Below are positions 54,574 to 61,878 of a stretch of DNA of 64,000 bases, one piece after another. The notes below the pieces were generated by a model that did not search any database, was not told where the DNA came from, and was given only the letters and a program-made list of their open reading frames with translations. The stretch covers positions 186,001 through 250,000 of the forward strand of contig NZ_LT968775.1 of assembly GCF_900240975.1 (NCBI RefSeq), written 5' to 3'. Made by a program: the position numbers and the translations under genes. Position 1 is the first letter of the stretch, and each line of letters starts with the position of its first letter. The stretch is from Mycobacterium sp. 4858. Lineage in GTDB: Bacteria; Actinomycetota; Actinomycetes; Mycobacteriales; Mycobacteriaceae.

Positions 54574-55109
54574 GCGGCGTGGACCCGGATCTCAGTTACC
54601 AGCTGGCCTTCGGCACCTATGAAGATGCGCTGCGGATGGTCGGCGCGACGAGCGAGCCACGCACCGCGGCCACGGCCGTCAGCGGGGCGCGCATCCAGTT
54701 GTTCGCCGCAATGGTCCACGACGGCAATCGCTCCTACTGGGACGCCGAGTTCGCCCGCCGCAAATGGGGAGGCCTACTAGCGCCCCCGGCCCTGCTGATG
54801 GGCTGGTTGATCCCTCCGCCGTGGGAGCCGCAGGGCCGACCGCCGGCGGCATCCCTGGTGCTGCGGGTGCCGCTGCCGGGCACCACGTTCATCAACGCGG
54901 CCAACGATGTCGAGTTCCTGCAGCCCATCGTCGAAGGCGATCTGCTCACCGTCGTCGAGGAATTGCTGTCGGTGTCGCCGGAGAAGCGGACCCGCCTGGG
55001 CATAGGTCATTTCGTCGAGACGCTGGAGACCTATCAGCGCCAGGACGCGACGGTGGTCGCCACGTGCCGGAACACCCTGTTCCGCTTCACCCCCGCGGCG
55101 TCTTCGTGA
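54570..55109 (+). CDS. MaoC-type hydratase subunit without catalytic His
   Basis: 179 residues of the MaoC N-terminal/FAS1-dehydratase type. The start is GTG inside the previous stop. The expected D-x4-H catalytic pair aligns with VHDGNRSYWD, where His would be Tyr. GLLAPPALLMGWLIPP and INAANDVEFLQPIVEGD are typical of the fold. It probably forms a heteromer with the following 148-residue protein, which has the intact pair. Confidence 0.8.
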   Translation: MSGVDPDLSYQLAFGTYEDALRMVGATSEPRTAATAVSGARIQLFAAMVHDGNRSYWDAEFARRKWGGLLAPPALLMGWLIPPPWEPQGRPPAASLVLRVPLPGTTFINAANDVEFLQPIVEGDLLTVVEELLSVSPEKRTRLGIGHFVETLETYQRQDATVVATCRNTLFRFTPAASS

Positions 55110-55552
55110 TCGCAGGCGAGCTGAGCTTCGACGAGATCGCCGTTCCCGTCGACCTGCCCGAGGTTGTCGACCACATCAGCTACCAGCGTGTGGTGGAGAA
55201 CGCGGGCGCGACGTGGGATTACTTTCCGGGGCACTTCGATCCCGAATACGCGCAGCGCCAAGGCAATCCGACCATCTACGTCAACACGATGCACCTCGCC
55301 GGGTTCGCCGACCGCGTCGCGACCGACTGGGCGGGACCGGGCAGCCGCGTGGTGCGCCGCTCCCTACGGCTGGCGGGCTCGATATATGCCGGCGACACCA
55401 TGATCGGCCGGGGCCGCGCGGTCGCCAAACGTCGGGACCCGTCGGTCGACCCGCCGCGCTGCCTCGTGGACATCGAGATCCAGGTGACCAATCAGCACGG
55501 TGCGCTGTGCTGCCCGGTCGAGCTCACTTTGCAGGTGCCCGAAAGTGGTTGA
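55106..55552 (+). CDS. MaoC-type hydratase, catalytic subunit
   Basis: 148 residues from GTG overlapping the previous TGA. The hydratase-2-like pair is visible in WDYFPGHFDPEYAQ (Asp-x4-His). TIYVNTMHLAGFADRVATDW is the hotdog helix. It should hydrate an enoyl-CoA, completing beta-oxidation after the dehydrogenases. It stops four bases before the convergent aldehyde dehydrogenase. Confidence 0.82.
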   Translation: MIAGELSFDEIAVPVDLPEVVDHISYQRVVENAGATWDYFPGHFDPEYAQRQGNPTIYVNTMHLAGFADRVATDWAGPGSRVVRRSLRLAGSIYAGDTMIGRGRAVAKRRDPSVDPPRCLVDIEIQVTNQHGALCCPVELTLQVPESG

Positions 55553-55555
55553 GCG

Positions 55556-57028
55556 TCAGCCGGATAGCGGCGGCAGCTGCCCTTTGCATACCAGCGTCTG
55601 GAGTTCGACGTATTCGTGGAGGCCTTCCGGGCCGAATTCGCGTCCGATACCCGACTGCTTGAAGCCGCCGAAGGGCGCGCCGATGTCGAGTGTGTACATG
55701 TTGATGCCGTACGTGCCGGTGCGCACCCCCGCCGCGATCTCCAACCCGTGTGCGATGTCGGAGGTCCACACCGAACCGGCCAAACCGTAGTCGCTCTCGT
55801 TGGCGATCCGGATTGCGTCGTCCTCGTCGTGATAACGCAGCACGGTCAGGACCGGACCGAAGATCTCCTCCCGGGCGATGCGCATGTCGTTGGTGGCGTC
55901 GGCGAACAGCGTCGGCTGCACATACCAGCCGCGGTCCGACGGGCTGTCCAGCCCGCCGAGCACCACGCGGGCGCCCTCGGCTTGACCGGACTTGATGTAG
56001 TCCTGGACACGGCGTTGTTGGCGTTGTGCGACAAGGGGTCCGATGTCGGTGGCGTCGTCGGCCGGATCTCCGACGTTGAGGGACGACATCATGTCTGCCA
56101 GCGCGTCGACGACCTCGTCGTGGCGCCGGTCGCTGACCAGGATCCGGGTCTGCGCGACGCACGCCTGGCCGTTGTTCATCAGGCCGGCGGTTTTCAACCC
56201 GGCTACCGTCTTGCCGATGTCGGCGTCGTCGAGGATGATCGCCGCCGACTTGCCGCCCAGTTCCAGGCTCACCCGCTTGAGCTGCTCGCCGCACAGGGCG
56301 GCGATGCGGCGCCCGACGGCGCTCGAGCCGGTGAACGCGATCTTGTCCACACCCCGGTGGCGCACCAGCGCCTCGCCGATCTCGGGTCCGCCGGGCAGCA
56401 CCGAGACTACCCCCTCGGGAAGGTCCAGCTGCTCGATCATCTCCGCCAACCACAAAGCGTCCAAAGGGGTTTCGGGTGCGGGCTTGATGATGACCGTGCA
56501 CCCCGCGATCAACGCCGGGATCAGTTTCGGCATGATCAAAAATTGCGGAACGTTCCACGGCACGATCGCGCCGACCACCCCGACCGGTGCCCTGCGCAGG
56601 TGCACTTCGCCGAGGACACCCTGGCGCCGTTCTTCCCACGGGAAGTCGCGTGCGGCGGCCAGCGCCAGATGGATGAGCGTCGCCGCGGCCGCCCCTTGTC
56701 CCATCCGGCTGAAGCTGCGCGGGGAGCCCATCTCGTCGGTGATCAGGTCGGCCATCTCCTCGATGTGGCCGGCATAGATCGCGGCCAACTGCTCGACCTT
56801 GGCCATCCGCTCGGCGTGGGTCATCCGCGGCCAGGGCCCGTGATCGAAGGCGTGTCGCGCCGAGGCGACGGCGGCGTCGACGTCCTCGGGCCCAGCCAAC
56901 TGAACATGGCCGACCGGTTCTTCCGAGTGCGGCGAGATGACGGCGAGCTGTTGCGGGTTGGCGGGCTTACGCCACTGCCCCCCGATGAAGAGTTCGTCGT
57001 AGGACCGGTGGCCGGCGGATTCTGTCAT
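55556..57028 (-). CDS. Aldehyde dehydrogenase
   Basis: 490 residues of the NAD(P)-dependent ALDH superfamily. The motifs are VPWNVPQFLIMPKLIPAL, FTGSSAVGRRIA, the general base Glu in LELGGKSAA, and the nucleophile Cys in NNGQACVAQTR; EEIFGPVLTVL and PFGGFKQSGIGRE follow. The start at 57026-57028 has a strong GAGGAGG. Operator copy E lies about 50 bp upstream. It probably oxidises the aldehyde produced by the alcohol dehydrogenase under the same operator. Confidence 0.92.
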   Translation of the reverse strand: MTESAGHRSYDELFIGGQWRKPANPQQLAVISPHSEEPVGHVQLAGPEDVDAAVASARHAFDHGPWPRMTHAERMAKVEQLAAIYAGHIEEMADLITDEMGSPRSFSRMGQGAAAATLIHLALAAARDFPWEERRQGVLGEVHLRRAPVGVVGAIVPWNVPQFLIMPKLIPALIAGCTVIIKPAPETPLDALWLAEMIEQLDLPEGVVSVLPGGPEIGEALVRHRGVDKIAFTGSSAVGRRIAALCGEQLKRVSLELGGKSAAIILDDADIGKTVAGLKTAGLMNNGQACVAQTRILVSDRRHDEVVDALADMMSSLNVGDPADDATDIGPLVAQRQQRRVQDYIKSGQAEGARVVLGGLDSPSDRGWYVQPTLFADATNDMRIAREEIFGPVLTVLRYHDEDDAIRIANESDYGLAGSVWTSDIAHGLEIAAGVRTGTYGINMYTLDIGAPFGGFKQSGIGREFGPEGLHEYVELQTLVCKGQLPPLSG

Positions 57029-57074
57029 CCGGCACCTCCTCGAGGGTCGGGCGCAATGCGACAGGGACCGGGAT

Positions 57075-57100
57075 TTCGCTATTGACGCTAACATAGCGAA
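57075..57100. promoter_or_regulatory. Operator copy E, perfect 8-10-8 inverted repeat
   Basis: TTCGCTAT (57075-57082) and ATAGCGAA (57093-57100) are perfect arms, so the core is GCTAT-N10-ATAGC exactly as in copy A. It lies between the divergent aldehyde dehydrogenase and CrtC-like genes, 46 and 18 bp from their starts. Confidence 0.65.
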
Positions 57101-57118
57101 AAAAGCAGCGAGGCTCAT

Positions 57119-58480
57119 ATGACCAGCGATTGGCGCAGTTACCCCTTCCAGTTGGTACCTGGCGACAGCCAGCTGGACTTCCCGGCCGCCGAGGGCGAGC
57201 ATCCGGATCAGGAGTCGGACACCTGGTTCATCGCCGGGCAGCTGGAGGCTGCCGAGACCGACCGGTCTTTTGCCTTCCTGACCATCTTCAACAAGAACCG
57301 GCCCGGTGGCACCGTGGTCGCCGACTTCTACACGATGGCGCTCTTCGATCTGGATTCCGGTGATTACGGCACCTACACGGATTACGACATGCCGCCGGCC
57401 AACATGGAACCTGGGGCGCAGCGCAAGCTGAGGTTGGCGCCGGGTTTTCTGGACATCCATTACGCCAGCGGCGCAGGCACCGCGTCCTGGATCACCTGCC
57501 GCGACAACGAAGGTGAACTGCTGCCCTACACCTACCGCGTCAGCCTGGTCGGCGAGGACCAGGCGGGGCGGCCCATGCGCCTCGACCTGGCGGTAACCCC
57601 AACGCGCGCACCGACACCGGTGGGTGCGTCCACGTACAAGGGGAAGATCTGCTGCTTCGGCCAGACCGACACCTATTCGTATTTCCAGACCGGCATGGCG
57701 ATGACGGGCACCCTGCGCTGGGGCGGCCTGGTCCACCAGGTTTCCGGGAGCAGCGGGCATATCGACCGGCAGTGGTTCCCGAAGTACGCCGGCGGTGGTG
57801 GGACCGGGGGAGACCCGCGGGCCCGGTCCCACGAATGGCGCACCATCAACTTCGACAACGGCGTGGACCTGAGCATCTGGCGGCAGTTCGACCGGACCAA
57901 CCGCAATGCGCTGCAACCGTTTACGGGAGTGACGATGAGTCATCCCGATCCGGCCGTGCCGCCGGAATGCGCCGAGGACGTAGAGGTGGAGGTCAGCAGC
58001 TACGTGCGATGGCCGGACGCGGTGCAACCGCTGGTGCGGCCGAACGCCGCCGCCCGCTACATGCCGGACCGCCACAGGATCACCTGCCGCACCATGCAGC
58101 TCGACATCGTCGGGGAGCCGCTGGTGCCCGCTCCCGCGCACGGCCTGCCCATCGAATACATGGAGGGCCCGTACCGCTACCACGGAACACTATGGGGTGA
58201 ACCCGTGACCGGCTTCGCCTTCAACGAACGCTCCCTGGCCCTGTACCGCGACTGGGAGCTGGTCGAGGTGCTCGCCACCAGCGTCGCGAACATGGAGCCG
58301 GCCGACCGGGACCTGCAGATGGCCGCGACCCTGCTGGTGCAGCTGCTGGCCCGTGGCCGCCGTAGCGAAGCGGTCAGGCTGTTGAGCACGGTGCGCCCGG
58401 CTCAAACCGACGCGCTGGCAACGCTGTTGGATGACCTCGTGGCGGTGTTGTCCGCCGAGGGGTCAACCCAGGGCAGCTGA
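57119..58480 (+). CDS. CrtC/AttH-like lipocalin-fold protein (possible hydratase)
   Basis: 453 residues with the two-lobed lipocalin-like pattern of the carotenoid 1,2-hydratase (CrtC)/AttH group. Landmarks are DTWFIAGQLEAAETDRSFAF, DYDMPPANMEPGAQRKLRL, the conserved SSGHIDRQWFP (compare WxDRxWG in CrtC), and WRTINFDNGVDLSIWRQFD. A helical C-terminal tail (LQMAATLLVQLLARGRRSEA) is extra. CrtC adds water to isoprenoid double bonds, which would fit a terpenoid pathway. There is no signal peptide, so it acts in the cytosol. It is divergent from the aldehyde dehydrogenase. Confidence 0.7.
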   Translation: MTSDWRSYPFQLVPGDSQLDFPAAEGEHPDQESDTWFIAGQLEAAETDRSFAFLTIFNKNRPGGTVVADFYTMALFDLDSGDYGTYTDYDMPPANMEPGAQRKLRLAPGFLDIHYASGAGTASWITCRDNEGELLPYTYRVSLVGEDQAGRPMRLDLAVTPTRAPTPVGASTYKGKICCFGQTDTYSYFQTGMAMTGTLRWGGLVHQVSGSSGHIDRQWFPKYAGGGGTGGDPRARSHEWRTINFDNGVDLSIWRQFDRTNRNALQPFTGVTMSHPDPAVPPECAEDVEVEVSSYVRWPDAVQPLVRPNAAARYMPDRHRITCRTMQLDIVGEPLVPAPAHGLPIEYMEGPYRYHGTLWGEPVTGFAFNERSLALYRDWELVEVLATSVANMEPADRDLQMAATLLVQLLARGRRSEAVRLLSTVRPAQTDALATLLDDLVAVLSAEGSTQGS

Positions 58481-59614
58481 TCCGGCAAGCGCCTCCGCCC
58501 AGGCGTTGTGGCGATGCTGCAGCCCGGGTTCGTTGCGGCCGAACAGCAGGTGGTCCCTGGCGCCCGACTCGAGGTTGGTCTGCAGGTTCTCGACCAGCCG
58601 GTAATCCTCGTCGCGCACCGTGGCGTGCGCGTAGTCGAAGACGGCGTGCGCGCCAGCGGAAACGGATTCGTCGGAAAGGTCCAGCGGGGTGGAGTTCTGG
58701 TGCACGGTGATCGATCTTCCCGGCCGGTCCCCGGGGTAGATCCGGAACAGTTCGCCGTTGGCGATGGTCACCGACAGCACGATGTTGGGGAACAGCGCAT
58801 AGATCACGACCAAGTTCTGGAACGGATTCCACTGCTCTTCGGGGACACCGTCCAGCTCCAGGATCGTGTTGAGCGGGAAGATCAACCGGTGGTGCGGTCC
58901 GAACGCGTCGAACACCGTGCAGTTGCTGCGGGCGATGGTGGCGAAGGTCTGCTGGTGCACGGTGGCGAAATGGTAGTTCTCCGAGAAGGTGTCGACCGCG
59001 AGCTTCCAATTGATCGGACAGTCGAGCACCTTCTCGCCCAGCGGCGACCACCGCCCGATGCCCCACGAATCGAGCTCGTCGGCCAGGGGCCCGAGGTGGG
59101 CGGCAACGTCGAGGGGTGCACCGGGATGCAATGCGGCCCAGAGGAACCCGGCGAACTCGGCGGCCGGAAGTTCGGTCAGACCGTCCACCTTGACGGTCAC
59201 GCCGCTGAATCCCTCGCGGCCGGGCAGGCCGACCAACCGTCCGTCGTTGTCGTACGTCCACGCGTGATACGGGCAAGTGAACCGCTTCGCGCTGCCGCAA
59301 CCCGTGGCCACCTGCGACTGCCGGTGCAGGCAGACGTTGTCGAACGCTTTGACCGATCCATCGGCCGTCCGGGTCAACAGGATCGACCGCCCCATCACCG
59401 TCTTCGTGCAGTAGGTTCCCGGGCCGGGCAGCTCCGAGACGTACCCGACCAAGTGCGGACTGGCCATCACCATGGCCCGCTCCCGGTCGTGGCGCTCGGC
59501 CGACGTGTAGGCGTGCGCCTCGACCCGGTGCTCGGCCGGGGCGAGATCGGTGGTCCTGTCGCGCGCCAGCTTCAAGGCGCGGCGGGTGAGGTCGATGAGT
59601 TGGTCGCGTTCCAC
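58463..59614 (-). CDS. Aromatic ring-hydroxylating dioxygenase alpha-type Rieske oxygenase
   Basis: 383 residues. Rieske ligands are in VCLHRQSQVATGC and CPYHAWTYDNDG. The iron site is SENYHFATVHQQT with flanking SRSNCTVFD-type sequence. The N-terminal helical region before the Rieske domain and the hallmark YGRSILLTR-like strand (MGRSILLTR) place it nearer the carnitine/choline- or ring-hydroxylating alpha subunits than KshA. No beta subunit is present. It is divergent from a MerR gene with a MerR-type operator between them. Its 3' end overlaps the CrtC-like gene by 18 bp. Confidence 0.88.
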   Translation of the reverse strand: MERDQLIDLTRRALKLARDRTTDLAPAEHRVEAHAYTSAERHDRERAMVMASPHLVGYVSELPGPGTYCTKTVMGRSILLTRTADGSVKAFDNVCLHRQSQVATGCGSAKRFTCPYHAWTYDNDGRLVGLPGREGFSGVTVKVDGLTELPAAEFAGFLWAALHPGAPLDVAAHLGPLADELDSWGIGRWSPLGEKVLDCPINWKLAVDTFSENYHFATVHQQTFATIARSNCTVFDAFGPHHRLIFPLNTILELDGVPEEQWNPFQNLVVIYALFPNIVLSVTIANGELFRIYPGDRPGRSITVHQNSTPLDLSDESVSAGAHAVFDYAHATVRDEDYRLVENLQTNLESGARDHLLFGRNEPGLQHRHNAWAEALAGSAALG

Positions 59615-59626
59615 CTGCCCAGTACA

Positions 59627-59649
59627 GACCTTGCGACAGTTGTAAGGTC
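59627..59649. promoter_or_regulatory. MerR-type operator GACCTT-N11-AAGGTC
   Basis: Perfect arms GACCTT (59627-59632) and AAGGTC (59644-59649) lie between the divergent Rieske oxygenase and MerR genes. ACCTT...AAGGT arms are the classic MerR-family operator, which sits within a long promoter spacer. Confidence 0.65.
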
Positions 59650-59654
59650 AAGGC

Positions 59655-60569
59655 GTGCCTGACCAGTTGCTGATCGGCGACGTCACGGCCCTGACCGGGA
59701 TCGCTTCCGGCCGCATCCGCCACTATGAAAAGGTCGGCTTGCTGCGCGCCGAGCACCTGTCCAACGGCTACCGGGTGTTCGGTGTGGAGCAGGTGCTCGA
59801 CCTGCTGCGCATCGATCTGATGAGAAGTCTCGGCATCAGCATCAACGACATCCAGCGCCTGGTCGCCGACGGGCGCACCTCGCTGGCGGACGTGCTCGAC
59901 GAGCACCGGGCGCTGTTGCTGCGTCAGCGCGACCGGCTGGATGAGTTGATCGCGGCCATCGACCGATCCCGGGTCGCGTCCCGCGCCGCCGCCGACTGCC
60001 CGGACGCCGACGTCAACGACGACATTCTGCGCACCCTGGCGACGACGCACCGCGACAGCATCGGCGTCATGGGGAGGCTCAGCGCGCCGCTGTCCGCGCC
60101 CGTCGCGACGATGTACGCCGACCTGTTCGACGAGTGGGATCTGCCGGTTCCGGCGCTGTTCGGGCAGATGGTCCTGCCGCCGGCGGCCACCACTCTGCTG
60201 GCACAATTGGCCGAGCTGTCGGGACGTCAGGTGCTGTTCGACCGGTTGCGCAACCTCGCCGGCGACGTGATCCGGTTGGGTGACGATCGGGTGGCGGCGA
60301 CGGAGCTGGCCCGCAGCTGGGTCGACCGGCAGCTGGCCGACCCACTGCCCGACGACGTGGTCGGTGTGCTTCGCGCGGTGCAGCCGTCATTGGAACATGA
60401 CCCGGTGATCGTGCAGGGATTCCGGGCCTGGGCCGGATCCATCAACCGGGCGGCCGCCGACTTCCTCGACGAGATCGCCCGTCAGACCGCTCACCGGGGC
60501 CTGGTGGCCGTGAGCGTGATCGTGCTGCCCGCGGCGACGCGGGCTCAAACCCGAGATGTGACACCGTGA
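59655..60569 (+). CDS. MerR family transcriptional regulator
   Basis: 304 residues. The winged helix is LLIGDVTALTGIASGRIRHY followed by EKVGLLRAEHLSNGYRVF, and a dimerisation coiled coil reads LDEHRALLLRQRDRLDELIA. The long C-terminal ~190 residues are helical and probably sense a ligand. The start is GTG at 59655, five bases after the operator, so the mRNA is nearly leaderless and the protein is probably autoregulated. Its divergent partner is the Rieske oxygenase. Confidence 0.87.
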   Translation: MPDQLLIGDVTALTGIASGRIRHYEKVGLLRAEHLSNGYRVFGVEQVLDLLRIDLMRSLGISINDIQRLVADGRTSLADVLDEHRALLLRQRDRLDELIAAIDRSRVASRAAADCPDADVNDDILRTLATTHRDSIGVMGRLSAPLSAPVATMYADLFDEWDLPVPALFGQMVLPPAATTLLAQLAELSGRQVLFDRLRNLAGDVIRLGDDRVAATELARSWVDRQLADPLPDDVVGVLRAVQPSLEHDPVIVQGFRAWAGSINRAAADFLDEIARQTAHRGLVAVSVIVLPAATRAQTRDVTP

Positions 60570-60629
60570 TGCAGATGTGACCAGTGTGGTCAATGTGTCG
60601 GGTGGTGTTCCTGTCGTACTCTGTCGCTT

Positions 60630-61352
60630 GTGTCATCGGTTTCGCGACGCGACCTACTGAAATGGGCGGCCGCGGGCCCGGCCTTGGCGGGCCTGGGTGT
60701 CGCGGTTGCGTCGCTGCGCCCGGCGCCCGCGTCGGCCTCGCTCGGCACCCTGCTGGACTACGCCGCCGGGGTCATACCGGCCAGCCAGATCAGGGCCGCC
60801 GGCGCCGTGGGCTCGATCAGGTATGTGTCCGACCGGCGTCCGGGGGGCAACTGGATGCTGGGCAAGCCGATCCAGGTCGCCGAGGCACGTGACCTCAACA
60901 GCAACGGGCTGAAGATCGTCTCCTGCTACCAGTTCGGCAAGGGCGACACCGCCGACTGGCTGGGCGGGGCCAATGCCGGGCTCCAGCACGCGCAGCGGGG
61001 GATGCAACTGCACGCCGCCGCGGGTGGCCCGGCCAGCGCGCCGATCTACGCCTCGATCGACGACGACCCGTCCTATGACCAGTACAAACAGCTGATCGCG
61101 CCCTACCTGCGATCGTGGGAGTCGGTGATCGGGCATCAGCGCACAGGTGTGTACGCCAATTCGAAGACCATCGACTGGGCGCTGCACGACGGTTTGGGCT
61201 CTTACTTCTGGCAGCACAACTGGGGCTCGCCCAAGGGGTTCACCCACCCGGCCGCCCATCTGCATCAGGTCGAGATCGACAAACGCAGTGTCGGCGGGGT
61301 CGGGGTGGACATCAACGAGATCCTCAAACCGCAATTCGGGCAGTGGGTCTAG
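60630..61352 (+). CDS. Tat-exported DUF1906 glycoside-hydrolase-like protein (Rv2525c orthologue)
   Basis: 240 residues from GTG. A twin-arginine signal VSRRDLLKWAAAGPALAGLG ends at an AxA site near PASASL. The mature part is a TIM-barrel-like DUF1906 domain: LDYAAGVIPASQIRAAGAVG, IVSCYQFGKGDTADW, PIYASIDDDPSYDQYK, GVYANSKTIDWAL and VGVDINEIL. Acidic residues in SIDDD fit a lysozyme-like active site. M. tuberculosis Rv2525c has this architecture and lies beside fas, as here. Confidence 0.9.
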   Translation: MSSVSRRDLLKWAAAGPALAGLGVAVASLRPAPASASLGTLLDYAAGVIPASQIRAAGAVGSIRYVSDRRPGGNWMLGKPIQVAEARDLNSNGLKIVSCYQFGKGDTADWLGGANAGLQHAQRGMQLHAAAGGPASAPIYASIDDDPSYDQYKQLIAPYLRSWESVIGHQRTGVYANSKTIDWALHDGLGSYFWQHNWGSPKGFTHPAAHLHQVEIDKRSVGGVGVDINEILKPQFGQWV

Positions 61353-61878
61353 CGCTCCGGGTGCCTCGCCGCGTCTCGGTGGCCCGCGTCTCTTAATGAT
61401 CCCAGCAAACACTCGTTCGCTCATTTTTCGGCCCGGCGGCCGCGATCGCGGACCGAACGACGCGACGCAGGAGGGCCCGACGTGGCTTCGCGGCTCGAAA
61501 TTTTTACATAACGATTACATAACAAAACTGCTTTGATCAGCGCAGTTATAGCTACTCGACCGTAACCACCTGCATGCAGCAGGTTTGTTCGCCGCGCCCG
61601 CGCCGCCGATTAAACCCCGTGTTACCCACGACACGGTTACCCGTGCGTAGAACTCATCAGTAACCAATCACCACGAAAAACGGGGGTCGATCCTTATGAC
61701 ACTCTTAGTACAGCCGATGCAGTCCCCGCGCCGCTCAACCCACACGGGCGGTCCGCCGACAACACACCGGTCAGCCGTTTCCCGGCATTGATTCGACGCG
61801 GAATCGCCGAACCCGCCCGCCGGTGATGACCGGCCGAACGAACCGATACGTAAAGACGCATACAGGGAGACATAGAAG
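61353..61878. promoter_or_regulatory. 526-bp fas upstream region with repeat elements
   Basis: I see no convincing gene in this stretch; a 31-codon frame at 61696-61791 (MTLLVQPMQSPRRS...) is possible but unsupported. It holds a direct repeat of TTACATAAC (61504-61512 and 61515-61523, 11-bp period), an inverted repeat AACTGC-N10-GCAGTT (61526-61547), and ACCTGC-N5-GCAGGT (61568-61584). GTTACCC occurs twice near 61621-61641. FasR, a TetR activator of fas in M. tuberculosis, binds conserved repeats upstream of fas, so these are candidate FasR sites; I did not align them. Confidence 0.55.

Noticed and set aside
55556..58183. An 875-codon frame extending the aldehyde dehydrogenase upstream
   Set aside because: The extension is antisense to the CrtC-like gene. 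The strong GAGGAGG before ATG 57028 marks the real start.
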